A stretch of DNA of 64,000 nt from Phenylobacterium koreense (GCF_040545335.1 NZ_JBEPLU010000003.1:248001-312000); one strand, 5' to 3'; shown: positions 44,510-53,689, numbered from the stretch's first letter. Notes: generated from the sequence alone by a model not told the origin. Translations and numbers: made by a program.

Positions 44510-44700
44510 CCAGCGGTTCTACCCATTGATCGCCCAGGCGCAAGGCGGTCACGGGTGCAACCTGGGGCGATGGTTCGGGGCCGGAGAGACAACTTCGCCC
44601 ATCCCGACGAATTCACTTGCCGCCCCCTAGGTGATCGCGCGTAACCTGAGAATAGGAGCAGGCCCGTCAGAGGTCCGCCCGCCCTAGGGAGAAACGAACC

Positions 44701-46158
44701 TTGACCAAGGCCCCGCCGGCGCAGCGCGCCTCGCTGCCGCTATCCACCATTTTCGCATTCGCGGCGACCAGCCTGCCCATCCAGGCCGTGACGATCGCAG
44801 TGGCGGTCTATCTGCCCCGCCACTACGCCAGCCACCTGGGCGTCAGCCTCGCCGCCGTCGGGACGGCCTTCTTCATCGTCCGCATGATCGACATTCCGGT
44901 CGACGGCCTGCTGGGTTGGGTCATGGACAAGACCCGCACCCGCTGGGGCCGGTACAGGGTCTGGACCCTGGTCGGCGCGCCCTTCCTGATGGCGGCGATG
45001 TATTGGCTGTTCATGCCGGCCGATGGGGTAGGAACCACCTATCTGATCTTCTGGCTGCTGGTGATGTATCTCGGGACCTCGATCATCAGCCTGTCCCACG
45101 CCGCCTGGGCCGCCACCCTGGCGCCGGCCTATAATGACCGGTCCCGGGTGTTCGGGATCATGACCGCGGTCGGCGTGCTCGGCGCGGCCACCGTCCTCGC
45201 CATTCCGATCATCGCCGAGGCCCGCAACATGCCGGATTCCGGCAACGTGGCGACCATGGGCTGGTTCATCCTGCTGCTGACGCCGATCGCCGTCGGCCTC
45301 GTCGTCTGGCGCACGCCCGAACGCATCGCGCCCGAAGTCCCGGGTCATCAGTTCCGCCTGCGGGACTACTGGTCGCTGGTTTCGCGGCCAAGCATGGCCC
45401 GCATCCTCGCCGCCGACCTCTGCCTGGCCCTCGGCCCGGGCTGGATGAGCGCCCTCTATCTGTTTTTCTTCACCGACAGCCGCGGCTTCACCACCGGCCA
45501 GGCCTCGATCCTGCTGGCGATCTACATCCTCGCGGGCTTCGTCGGCGCGCCGATGGCCGGCCGCCTCGCCATGATGATTTCCAAGCACCGGGCGGTGATG
45601 GTCACCACCACCGGCTATTCGCTGATCCTCATGTCGCTGATGCTGATCCCCAAGGGGAGCATGCTGATCGCCATCGGGCCGATGTTCCTCGCGGGCTTCC
45701 TCGCCGCCGGCTTCGGCGTCCTGACCCGCGCCATGACCGCCGACATCGCCGACGAGGTCCGCCTCGAACAGGGCCGGGAGCGCTCGGGCCTGCTTTACGC
45801 CGTCACCACCATGACCTCGAAGATCGCGGGGGCCTTTTCCATCGGCCTCACCTTCATGGTGCTGGAAGCGGTCGGCTATCAGGCCAAGGAAGGCGTGGTG
45901 AATACCCCCGAGGCGATCCGCAATCTCGAACTGGCCTATCTCATCGGCCCGATCGTCTTCGTGATGCTCGGCGGGGCCTGCATGATCGGCTACGGCCTGG
46001 ACGCGCGGCGCCATGCCGAGATCCGCCGGTTGCTCGACGAGCGCGACGCCCTCTACACCGAAACCGTCACTGTCGAGACGGTCGCCACCGAGAATGCGAT
46101 CATCGAGACCGTCACCGTAGAAACGGCCATTGTCGGCCGGCCCAATCCGGGTCGATAG
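44701..46158 (+). CDS. MFS transporter, GPH (glycoside/cation symporter) type, copy 1
   Basis: 485 residues, 12 helices. GPH mark D-K-T-R-T-R-W-G-R-Y-R-V-W after helix 2. Likely cation-linked carrier; substrate unknown. The C-terminal tail (about 450-485) repeats E-T-V-T-V-E-T with Thr/Val/Glu only. TTG 44701 has GGGAG upstream. A second GPH carrier follows after 97 nt. Confidence 0.85.
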   Translation: MTKAPPAQRASLPLSTIFAFAATSLPIQAVTIAVAVYLPRHYASHLGVSLAAVGTAFFIVRMIDIPVDGLLGWVMDKTRTRWGRYRVWTLVGAPFLMAAMYWLFMPADGVGTTYLIFWLLVMYLGTSIISLSHAAWAATLAPAYNDRSRVFGIMTAVGVLGAATVLAIPIIAEARNMPDSGNVATMGWFILLLTPIAVGLVVWRTPERIAPEVPGHQFRLRDYWSLVSRPSMARILAADLCLALGPGWMSALYLFFFTDSRGFTTGQASILLAIYILAGFVGAPMAGRLAMMISKHRAVMVTTTGYSLILMSLMLIPKGSMLIAIGPMFLAGFLAAGFGVLTRAMTADIADEVRLEQGRERSGLLYAVTTMTSKIAGAFSIGLTFMVLEAVGYQAKEGVVNTPEAIRNLELAYLIGPIVFVMLGGACMIGYGLDARRHAEIRRLLDERDALYTETVTVETVATENAIIETVTVETAIVGRPNPGR

Positions 46159-46180
46159 TTAGAACCTGTTCTTGAGTCCG

Positions 46181-46202
46181 CGCCCGACCTCAGCGTCGGG
46201 CG
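46181..46202 (+). terminator. Hairpin after the first GPH carrier
   Basis: CGCCCGAC (46181-46188) and GTCGGGCG (46195-46202), perfect 8-bp stem, 6-nt loop, followed by TCTAATTT. A fair intrinsic terminator between the two carriers. Confidence 0.6.
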
Positions 46203-46255
46203 TCTAATTTCAAACCGCCCCGCTATATTTCAGGGGCCCGAAATTTGAGGCGTTC

Positions 46256-47671
46256 ATGGCGAATCCCGCCCCCGGCGGCCAAAACCGGCTGCCACTGCAT
46301 GTGGTCATGGCCTTTGCCTCCACAGCCCTTCCCGTCGCCGCGATCGGCCTGGTCATGGGCGTCTATCTGCCCCGGTTCTTCGCCAGCGCAGTCGGCCTGT
46401 CGCTGGCCGCCGTCGGCGGGGCCTTCACCATCGTGCGCCTGATCGACATGGCCCTCGACCCGCTGCTCGGCATGGCCATGGACCGCACCCGCACGCGGTT
46501 CGGCCGCTACCGCGTCTGGCTCTCGATCGGCGCGCCGATCGTCATGGCCGCCGTCTACATGCTGTTCATGGCCAAGCCCGGGATCACCGAGTTCTATCTG
46601 ATCGGCTGGCTGCTGGTGCTCTATCTCGGCATCTCGATCGTCACCCTGTCACAGGCCGCCTGGGGCGCCTCGCTGGCGACCGGCTATCACGACCGCTCGC
46701 GGGTTTACGGCCTGATCCAGGCCGTCGGCGTCGTCGGCGCGGTGCTGATCCTGCTGCTGCCGATGGCCCTCGGCCCGAAGGCCGCCGGCGCGGCCGGCGT
46801 CCACGCCATGGGCTGGTTCTGCATCATCGCCGTCCCGATCGCCCTCTTCATCTGCCTCTCGCTGACGCCCGAGCGGGTCGCCACCGACGTCGCCAAGGAG
46901 CGCGTCACCCTCAACGACTACATCTCGCTGGTCCGCCGTCCGGAAATGGCCCGCCTGATCTTCGCCGACCTGTTCATGGCCCTCGGCCCGGGCACCACCG
47001 CGGCCCTCTACCTGTTCTTCTTCCACGACGCGCGCGGCTATTCGCACCAGCAGACCAACTTCCTCCTGGTGCTCTACATCGCGGCCGGCCTGGTCGGCGC
47101 CATGTTCTGGGGCTGGCTCGCCCAGAAGGTCGGCAAGCACCGCGCTCTGATGATCTCGACGGTCTGCTACGCCATCAGCCAGTCGGCCCTGATGCTGATC
47201 CCGCCGGCCACCATGCCGCTGGCCATTCCCGGCATGATCTCGGTCGGCTTCGTCTCCTCGGCCTTCATCCTGATCGTCCGGGCCATGGTCGCCGACGTCG
47301 CCGACGAGGTCCGCCTGGAGACCGGCAAGGAGCGAGTCGGCCTGCTCTACGCGCTGGTCACCACCACCCAGAAGATCGGCACCGCCATCACCGTCGGCAT
47401 CAGCTTCACCGTCCTCGACCTGGTCGGCTACAACGCCGCCGAGGGCGCGGTGAACACGCCCGCGGCCATCCGCGGCCTCGAGCTCTGCTACGTGTTCGCC
47501 CCGATCATCCTGGTGTTCTTCGGCGGCGCGGCCTTCATCGGCTGGAAGCTTGACGCCAAGCGTCACGCCGAGATCCGCCGCAAGTTGGACGAACGCGACG
47601 CCCTGGCCGCGGAAGCCGGCCTGCTCGACGCCGTCGCCGGCGCCAGCGTCGCGGTGCAAGCCCCGCACTAA
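46256..47671 (+). CDS. MFS transporter, GPH type, copy 2
   Basis: 471 residues. Same architecture and motifs as the gene before it (D-R-T-R-T-R-F-G-R-Y-R-V-W; G-V-V/A-N-T-P-x-A-I-R near the end; R-H-A-E-I-R-R), so the two are tandem paralogues. Lacks the E-T-V repeat tail. Separate terminator and gap suggest separate regulation. Convergent with mrp. Confidence 0.87.
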   Translation: MANPAPGGQNRLPLHVVMAFASTALPVAAIGLVMGVYLPRFFASAVGLSLAAVGGAFTIVRLIDMALDPLLGMAMDRTRTRFGRYRVWLSIGAPIVMAAVYMLFMAKPGITEFYLIGWLLVLYLGISIVTLSQAAWGASLATGYHDRSRVYGLIQAVGVVGAVLILLLPMALGPKAAGAAGVHAMGWFCIIAVPIALFICLSLTPERVATDVAKERVTLNDYISLVRRPEMARLIFADLFMALGPGTTAALYLFFFHDARGYSHQQTNFLLVLYIAAGLVGAMFWGWLAQKVGKHRALMISTVCYAISQSALMLIPPATMPLAIPGMISVGFVSSAFILIVRAMVADVADEVRLETGKERVGLLYALVTTTQKIGTAITVGISFTVLDLVGYNAAEGAVNTPAAIRGLELCYVFAPIILVFFGGAAFIGWKLDAKRHAEIRRKLDERDALAAEAGLLDAVAGASVAVQAPH

Positions 47672-47684
47672 CTGGCGCTGATGA

Positions 47685-47718
47685 CCTCTCTCTCCCCTTT
47701 CATGGGGGGAGGGAGAGG
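47685..47718. repeat. Bidirectional hairpin between convergent genes, dispersed family
   Basis: CCTCTCTCTCCCC (47685-47697), loop TTTCAT, GGGGGGAGGGAGAGG (47704-47718). Near-perfect stem between the second GPH carrier and mrp. Same core as 37288-37314 and 51107-51127. Confidence 0.6.
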
Positions 47719-47764
47719 AAAAGCGGGCCGCCGCCAGGCGGTCCCACCTCTCGATCCCTAAAAG

Positions 47765-48874
47765 TCAGCCCAGCGCCGTCGCAGCCGCCACGAAGGCAAG
47801 GGCCGCGGCGCTCTCGGGCGCCGTCGCCACCAACGGCCGGCCGGCGTCGCAAGCCTCGCGCAGCGTCATCTCCAGCGGGATCTCCGCCAGCAGCGGCACG
47901 CCCAGCCGCTCGGCCTCGGCCTTGGCCCCGCCAGAGCCGAAGATCGGGATCGGCGCGCCGGTGCTGGGGTCGGTGAAGAAGGCCATGTTCTCGATCACAC
48001 CCAGGATCGGGGTCGCGGTCTTGCGGAACATCGAGGCCGCCCGCCGCGCGTCGATCAGCGCGATCTCCTGCGGCGTGGAGACGATCACCACCCCGTCGAT
48101 CTTCATTTTCTGGATCAGGGTGAGCTGGATGTCCCCGGTCCCCGGCGGCAGGTCGACCACCAGCACGTCCAGCGGATCGGCCTCGCTGCCCCAGGCCACG
48201 TCGTTCATCATCTGGCGCACCGCCGAGGAAGCCATCGGTCCCCGCCAGATCATCGGCGCGCCCTCGTCGACCATGAAGCCGATGGACATCACCTTCAGGC
48301 CCCAGGCCTCCAGCGGCTGCAGCTTGCCGTCCACGAAGGCCGGCTCCTCGTCGATGCCCAGCATCCGCGGAGCCGAAGGCCCATAGACGTCGGCGTCCAG
48401 CAGGCCCACTCGCTGGCCCTTCGCGGCGAACGCCGCCGCCAGGTTCACCGAGACGGTCGACTTGCCCACTCCGCCCTTGCCGCTGGCCACCGCGATGACG
48501 CGCTTCACATGGGCCGGGCGCGCAGCGTCGGCCGGCGGCGCCGGGGCGGCCTGCGGGTCCTGGGAGACGCGCGCGCCCTTGCGCACCCGCGTCACGCCCT
48601 CGGCGGGCGGTGCGGCGGCGTGTTCGGCGGTCAGGACCACCTGCGCCTTGGCGACGCCCGGCAGGCCGGCCAGCACGCGCTCGGCCTCGTCGCGCACCGG
48701 CGCATAGAGGGCGGTCTCGCTGGCCGGCACCTCCAGCATGAAGCCGGCCCGCCCGCGGCCGATCGTCAGTCCACGCACTAGTCCGGCGGCCGACAATCCC
48801 CTGCCCGACTTGGGATCTATCACTGCATCGAGCGCCCGAAGCGCCGCGTCGCGATCTGGGTTTGTCGGCTCCAT
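47765..48874 (-). CDS. mrp: Mrp/ApbC/NBP35-type ATPase, Fe-S cluster carrier
   Basis: 369 residues. N-terminal MIP18-like domain (about 1-90), Ala/Pro linker, P-loop ATPase with deviant Walker A G-K-G-G-V-G-K-S-T, D-A-D-V-Y-G-P-S and D-L-P-P-G-T-G-D. The loop that carries C-x-x-C in many relatives (after E-N-M) reads A-F-F-T-D-P-S-T-G here and has no Cys. Divergent from hflK. Confidence 0.93.
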   Translation of the reverse strand: MEPTNPDRDAALRALDAVIDPKSGRGLSAAGLVRGLTIGRGRAGFMLEVPASETALYAPVRDEAERVLAGLPGVAKAQVVLTAEHAAAPPAEGVTRVRKGARVSQDPQAAPAPPADAARPAHVKRVIAVASGKGGVGKSTVSVNLAAAFAAKGQRVGLLDADVYGPSAPRMLGIDEEPAFVDGKLQPLEAWGLKVMSIGFMVDEGAPMIWRGPMASSAVRQMMNDVAWGSEADPLDVLVVDLPPGTGDIQLTLIQKMKIDGVVIVSTPQEIALIDARRAASMFRKTATPILGVIENMAFFTDPSTGAPIPIFGSGGAKAEAERLGVPLLAEIPLEMTLREACDAGRPLVATAPESAAALAFVAAATALG

Positions 48875-48995
48875 GGGACCCTTTGTCTTGCTTTAACCGG
48901 CGTTGGGCCACATATCCGGCTCACAGCGCCGGTTTACAAGCCCGGGATGGGCAGACGACGCGGCCGCGCCGACACGAAGGCAATACGACGCGCCC

Positions 48996-50171
48996 ATGCC
49001 TTGGAACGACAACGCGAACCCCGGTCCGTGGGGCGCACCGCCCCCCAATGACGGGAATGGCGACAAGAAACCTGGCCCCCGCCGCCCGCTTGGAGGACCG
49101 CGCGGGCCTCGCCGGCCGGATGGGCCCGAACTGAACGCCGCCCTGGAGCGGCTGCAGAATCGTGTGCGCGACTTCTTCACCGGCCCCGGCGGCGACGGCG
49201 TGCGCCCCGGCGCGATCGCCGCGGTGGCCGGCGTCGGCGTGGCGCTCTGGGCGCTGTCGGGCATCTATATCGTCCAGCCCAACGAAGTCGGCGTGGTCAC
49301 CACCTTCGGCGCCTATTCGCGCTCCGAGACCCCTGGCATCCGCTACCACCTGCCCTCGCCCATCGAGCGAGTGGAGAAGGTCCCGGTCACCACCCTCAAC
49401 CGCATCGACATCGGCGGCGTGGGCGAGACCGACATGCCCGAAGAGAGCCTGATGCTCACCGGCGACGAGAACATCGTCGACCTGGATTTCAGCGTCACCT
49501 GGCGCGTCGCCAACGCCCGCGCCTATGTCTTCACCCTTCGCGACCCGGACGTCTCGGTGAAGGCCGCAGCCGAAAGCGCCATGCGCGAAGTGGTCGGCAA
49601 GTCCGAGCTCCAGGCCGTCCTCACCACCGGCCGCGGCCAGGTGCAGGCGCAGACCGCCGAACTGATGCAGCGCACCCTCGATAGCTGGGGCGCGGGCATC
49701 AGCGTGGTGGAAGTCCAGATCCGCTCGGCCAACCCGCCGGCCGAGGTGGCCGCGGCGTTCCGCGACGTGAACAGCGCCGGCCAGGACCAGGAGTCGGCCC
49801 GCAACGAGGCCAACACCTACCGCAACCGCGTCGTCAACGAAGCCAAGGGCGACGCCTCCAAGCTGATCCAGTCCGCCCAGGGTTATCGCGAGCAGGCGGT
49901 CCGCGAGGCCACCGGCGACGTGTCGCGCTTCAACCAGATCTACGGCGAGTACCGTCAGGCCCCCGGCGTGACCAAGGACCGCCTCTACATCGAGACCATG
50001 CAGCGCGTGCTCCAGAACTCGAACAAGGTGATCATCGACGGCAAGGGCGCCAGCGCCCCGATCATCCTGCCGCCCGACGTCTTCCGTCCGCGCGCCAGCG
50101 CCGCGGCCGCCGCGGTCACGCCTCCGGCGACGCCCGCCCCCGAGACGCCCGCCGCGGGAGCCGCCCGATGA
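48996..50171 (+). CDS. hflK: HflK, FtsH-modulating SPFH protein
   Basis: 391 residues. Gly/Pro-rich cytoplasmic N-terminus (about 1-45), one transmembrane helix (about 71-93), SPFH/band-7 domain (Y-I-V-Q-P-N-E-V-G-V-V) and long helices. With HflC forms a large inner-membrane cage around FtsH and tunes membrane proteolysis. Stop overlaps hflC start (ATGA). Confidence 0.95.
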   Translation: MPWNDNANPGPWGAPPPNDGNGDKKPGPRRPLGGPRGPRRPDGPELNAALERLQNRVRDFFTGPGGDGVRPGAIAAVAGVGVALWALSGIYIVQPNEVGVVTTFGAYSRSETPGIRYHLPSPIERVEKVPVTTLNRIDIGGVGETDMPEESLMLTGDENIVDLDFSVTWRVANARAYVFTLRDPDVSVKAAAESAMREVVGKSELQAVLTTGRGQVQAQTAELMQRTLDSWGAGISVVEVQIRSANPPAEVAAAFRDVNSAGQDQESARNEANTYRNRVVNEAKGDASKLIQSAQGYREQAVREATGDVSRFNQIYGEYRQAPGVTKDRLYIETMQRVLQNSNKVIIDGKGASAPIILPPDVFRPRASAAAAAVTPPATPAPETPAAGAAR

Positions 50172-51058
50172 ACCGCAACTACGCCGTCCTCGGCATCCTC
50201 GCCGCCGCCGCCCTAATCGTGCTGTCGCAGACCTTCTTCGTGGTCGACCAGCGCCGCCAGGCCGTCATCGTCCGCCTCGGCGAGCCGGTGCGGATCATCA
50301 ACGCCCCCGGCGACCCGGGTCCCGGCCTGAAGATGAAGGTCCCCTTCATCGAGACCGTGATCCAGTTCGACAAGCGCAACCTCTCCATCGAGGCCGCCCA
50401 GGAAGAGATCACCGCCGCCGACCAGCAGCGCCTGGTGGTGGACGCCTTCGTCCGCTACCGCATCTCCAACCCGCTGCAGTACTACCGCACCCTGCGCGAC
50501 GAGCAGACCGCCAGCGACCGCATCGAGCGGCTGGTGAACTCCTCCCTGCGCCAGGTGCTCGGCACCGCGACCTCCAACGACATCATCTCCGGCCGCCGCG
50601 AGGCGCTGCTGGCCCAGACCAAGGCCGACGTGGCCGCCCGCGCCCGCTCCTCGCGCCTGGGCATCGAGATCATCGACGTGCGGATCAAGCGCGCCGACTA
50701 TCCGGCTCAGATCCAGGAGTCGGTCTATCGCCGGATGCAGACCAGCCGCCAGCAGGAGGCCGCCCGTATCCGCGCCCAGGGCGAGCAGGAAAAGCGCGAG
50801 ATCATCGCCGCCGCCGACAAGGAAGTGGCCATCACCCTGGCCGCCGCCCACGAGCAGGCGGAAGCGACCCGAGGCGAAGGCGACGCCGTCCGCACCCGGC
50901 TCTTCGCCCAGGCCTTCGGCAAGGACCCGGCCTTCGCCTCCTTCTATCGCTCCATGCAGGCCTACGAGGCGTCCCTCGGCCAGGGCGACACCACCATGGT
51001 GCTCTCCCCCGACAGCGCCTTCTTCAGGTACTTCGAACGCGGCCCGACGGGGCGCTGA
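50168..51058 (+). CDS. hflC: HflC, FtsH-modulating SPFH protein
   Basis: 296 residues. N-terminal membrane anchor (about 5-24), SPFH domain beginning F-F-V-V-D-Q-R-R-Q-A-V, then a helical R-A-Q-G-E-Q-E-K-R-E stretch. Partner of HflK; coupled by ATGA overlap. The C-terminus ends in F-F-R-Y-F. Confidence 0.95.
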   Translation: MNRNYAVLGILAAAALIVLSQTFFVVDQRRQAVIVRLGEPVRIINAPGDPGPGLKMKVPFIETVIQFDKRNLSIEAAQEEITAADQQRLVVDAFVRYRISNPLQYYRTLRDEQTASDRIERLVNSSLRQVLGTATSNDIISGRREALLAQTKADVAARARSSRLGIEIIDVRIKRADYPAQIQESVYRRMQTSRQQEAARIRAQGEQEKREIIAAADKEVAITLAAAHEQAEATRGEGDAVRTRLFAQAFGKDPAFASFYRSMQAYEASLGQGDTTMVLSPDSAFFRYFERGPTGR

Positions 51059-51106
51059 GGGCGGCGCCCCCTCGGTCGGCCATTCGCTGGCGGCTCCCTA
51101 GCGTCT

Positions 51107-51127
51107 CCTCCCCCTTGATGGGGGAGG
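51107..51127. repeat. Intergenic hairpin, dispersed family
   Basis: CCTCCCCC (51107-51114), loop TTGAT, GGGGGAGG (51120-51127), followed by TGGATCGCCGAGGGCGAGA. The piece lies between convergent hflC and GST. Shares its sequence after the stem with 37310-37330. Confidence 0.6.
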
Positions 51128-51165
51128 TGGATCGCCGAGGGCGAGATGGAGGGGTTCGCCGCCGC

Positions 51166-51825
51166 TCAGTCCCGATCCGGGGCGCCGAGCGGGAAATACG
51201 ACCGGTACGGCCGCGCATCGTCCACCGCCCGAACCACTGACGGCCGCGCCAGCAGCCGCGTGCGATAGGCCCGCACCGTCGGATAGGCGTCTGAAATCAG
51301 GTGCGTCCAGTCGGCGTAGAACAGGAACGGCGCGGCCGCGCAGTCGGCCATGGTGAAGTCCTCGCCGCACGCCCAGGTCCGCCCGGCCAGCTTGCCTTCC
51401 AGCCAGCCATAGGCCCGTTCCAGCTTCTCGACCGCCAGCGCCATGCCTTCCTCGCGCTTCGTCGGCACGCCGCTCAGCGCCCCATCGACCGCGTGCTGGG
51501 CCGCGTTCATCACGTGCAGGTCGAAGAAGCGGTCCATGAACCGCACCTCCAGCGCCGCCATCGGATCGGCGGGCAACAGCCGCACCGGCCCCGGATGCTT
51601 GAGTTGGAGGTACTCGATGATGATGCTGGTCTCGGCCACGTCGCGACCGCCGTCCACCAGCAGCGGGAACTTCGCCAGCGGCCAGCGCGCCAGCCACTCG
51701 TTCGTGTTCTCCGGCTCGTCCGGCGCGATGGTCCGGAACTCGAAGGGCGTGCCGTTCTCGTAGAGCGCGATCAGAACCTTCTGCGTGTACGAGGAAAACA
51801 AGTGCCCATAGACCACCAGCGCCAT
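51166..51825 (-). CDS. Glutathione S-transferase, HxlR-linked
   Basis: 219 residues. Thioredoxin-like domain (G-H-L-F-S-S-Y-T-Q-K-V, A-E-T-S-I-I-I-E-Y) and alpha C-terminal domain (F-T-M-A-D-C-A-A-A). GGGAGG before ATG 51825; a longer frame crosses the promoter and is not real. Divergent from an HxlR regulator with paired operators between them, so likely induced by a compound sensed by that regulator. Confidence 0.92.
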   Translation of the reverse strand: MALVVYGHLFSSYTQKVLIALYENGTPFEFRTIAPDEPENTNEWLARWPLAKFPLLVDGGRDVAETSIIIEYLQLKHPGPVRLLPADPMAALEVRFMDRFFDLHVMNAAQHAVDGALSGVPTKREEGMALAVEKLERAYGWLEGKLAGRTWACGEDFTMADCAAAPFLFYADWTHLISDAYPTVRAYRTRLLARPSVVRAVDDARPYRSYFPLGAPDRD

Positions 51826-51847
51826 CGTCGACCTCCCATCCACACCA

Positions 51848-51897
51848 CTTGCATTTCGCAAGCGGTTGAACCCTAACTGACTCATTGCATATTGCAA
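51848..51897. promoter_or_regulatory. Twin HxlR operator candidates
   Basis: CTTGC-ATTTC-GCAAG (51848-51862) and TTGCA-TAT-TGCAA (51885-51897). Aligned they share TTGCAT-N3-GCAAGC; centres are about 36 bp apart, in the 93-nt gap between divergent GST and HxlR genes. Confidence 0.65.
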
Positions 51898-51918
51898 GCA
51901 GTCTGCTTCGGAGTTCGG

Positions 51919-52410
51919 ATGTCGCAACAAGGCCGGTCCGGCTGCCCGATCAACCTGACGCTGGAGATGCTCGGCGACCGCTGGAGCCTCATCGTCATCC
52001 GTGACGTCATGTTCGGGAACCGGCGCACCTATGGCGAGCTGCTCGCACAGAGCGAGGAAGGGATCGCCTCCAACGTCCTCGCCGACCGGCTCAAGCGCCT
52101 GACCTCTGCCGGCCTGCTCACCCGCAGCCCCGATCCCGCCCACCGTCAGAAGATCGTCTACGGCCTCACCGAAGCGGCCATCCAGCTCGTCCCCCTGCTC
52201 GCCCACATGGCGGCCTGGGGTCTGCGCCACACCCGGCCCAGCCGCGAGCTCTCGATCCGGGCCGAGCTTCTGGAACAGGGCGGTCCCGAGCTCTGGGCCG
52301 CCTTCATGGACGAACTGCGCCACATCCACCTCGGCGCCCCACCGCCGGCCCGGCGGGCGTCACAGGAACTCCAGGCCGCCTACGAAAAGGCGCTCGCCGC
52401 CTCGGGCTGA
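51919..52410 (+). CDS. HxlR-family transcriptional regulator
   Basis: 163 residues. Winged HTH: C-P-I-N-L-T-L-E-M-L-G-D-R-W-S-L-I-V-I-R-D, G-I-A-S-N-V-L-A-D-R-L-K-R-L. The conserved N-terminal Cys (in S-G-C-P-I) is the usual redox or thiol-sensing residue in several HxlR proteins. Divergent GST is the likely target. The 3' end overlaps the convergent nitrilase gene by 31 nt. Confidence 0.9.
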   Translation: MSQQGRSGCPINLTLEMLGDRWSLIVIRDVMFGNRRTYGELLAQSEEGIASNVLADRLKRLTSAGLLTRSPDPAHRQKIVYGLTEAAIQLVPLLAHMAAWGLRHTRPSRELSIRAELLEQGGPELWAAFMDELRHIHLGAPPPARRASQELQAAYEKALAASG

Positions 52411-53168
52411 CCGCGCGCCTCGCCCACCGGCAGGTCGAAGAACAGCAAGCCGGGCGCATCCAGGGGCAGTTGCGCCACCACGTCGCCGGCCGGGTTCAGC
52501 ACCGCCGTCGGTCCCCAGGCGACCCGGTCGCCGCGCACGCCGGTCACGTCGGCCGAGATCAGCCAGAGGCCGGTTTCGCGGCACCGCTCCCCGCGCACGG
52601 CGTTGTGCCTGTCCTTCCAGGCCTCCGCTGCGGCCCGCGGCAGCATGTTGTTGGCCGGCGACACCAGCAGCGAGGCGCCCCCCAGCGCCACCGCCATCGC
52701 GACCTCCGGGAAATTGCTGTCGAAGCAGATGTTGATCCCAAACCGCAGGCCCTCGACCTCGAAGACCGGGCAATCCTCACCGGGCGTAAAGCACAGCTCC
52801 GACTTCAGCAGCCGCCGCTTGCGATAGCGCCCCACCACCGCCCGGCCGCCGATCACCGCAGCCGTATTGTAGAGCTCCCCGCCCTCTGCCTCGATCAGGC
52901 CGACGACCATCATCGGCGCCCCTTCGGGAAGCTGCTGCAGGAGCCCGGCGAACTCCGGCGAGGCGAGATTGACCGCCGCCCGCCGCGCAGCCGCCTCGTC
53001 CGTCAGATAGCCCTGCAGGAAGCCCTCGGGCGTGCAGAGCAACGCCGCCCCGCCATCGCGCGCAGCCTCGGCCGCCTGCGCCAGATGGACGAGCGCCGCA
53101 GCCACGTCCTCCCGGAACTCCGGCGTCTGGGCGGCGGCGATCCGCACGGTTCTGGCTGCGTCTCTCAT
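52380..53168 (-). CDS. Carbon-nitrogen hydrolase (nitrilase superfamily)
   Basis: 262 residues. Catalytic Glu in T-P-E-G-F, Lys in R-K-R-R-L-L or nearby Y-R-K, Cys in I-N-I-C-F-D-S-N-F-P-E. Hydrolyses amides or related C-N bonds; substrate unknown. Its last 31 nt lie antisense to the end of the HxlR gene. Divergent from the GNAT gene. Confidence 0.88.
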   Translation of the reverse strand: MRDAARTVRIAAAQTPEFREDVAAALVHLAQAAEAARDGGAALLCTPEGFLQGYLTDEAAARRAAVNLASPEFAGLLQQLPEGAPMMVVGLIEAEGGELYNTAAVIGGRAVVGRYRKRRLLKSELCFTPGEDCPVFEVEGLRFGINICFDSNFPEVAMAVALGGASLLVSPANNMLPRAAAEAWKDRHNAVRGERCRETGLWLISADVTGVRGDRVAWGPTAVLNPAGDVVAQLPLDAPGLLFFDLPVGEARGQPEAASAFS

Positions 53169-53236
53169 CCGAGGGACTATAGGCGGAAGGATGGCGACCT
53201 CGTGTAACGTTCTGCAGCGAGCACGAGGACAAGCCC

Positions 53237-53689
53237 ATGGACTATCGCCATTACGCCGAAGCCGATCTGCCCGGCGTCCTCGAACTCTGCGCCATGGAGG
53301 GCTGGCCGAGCCTGCCGGAAGATCCGGGTCGCGCGCACCGCGCGCTCACCGCTCCTGGTGTGACCACCGTCGTCGCCACCGAAGACGGCGCGCCCGTCGG
53401 CTTCGCCCAGCTTCTCAGCGACGGCCAGATCCAGGCCTATCTCGCCCTGATCTCCGTGCATCCGGAGCATCGCCGCAAGGGTGTCGCCCGCAAGCTCATC
53501 GTCACCGCCCTTCGCCTGGCCGGCGGCCTGCGCGTGGACCTGCTCACCGACACGGCCGACGGCTTCTATCGGTCCCTGCCGCACCTGCGCATGAGCGGCT
53601 ATCGTCTCTATCCCGAATATTCCGGCCCGGATCGCTACGATCCCGGCGTCTCCTGGGATCGCGGCAGGAAGGTCCCGAACCCCGGCTGA
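53237..53689 (+). CDS. GNAT-family N-acetyltransferase
   Basis: 150 residues. Acetyl-CoA site V-H-P-E-H-R-R-K-G-V-A-R-K-L after the beta4 strand L-A-L-I-S. Substrate unknown. Single small gene between the nitrilase-like gene and GrpB. Confidence 0.87.
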   Translation: MDYRHYAEADLPGVLELCAMEGWPSLPEDPGRAHRALTAPGVTTVVATEDGAPVGFAQLLSDGQIQAYLALISVHPEHRRKGVARKLIVTALRLAGGLRVDLLTDTADGFYRSLPHLRMSGYRLYPEYSGPDRYDPGVSWDRGRKVPNPG

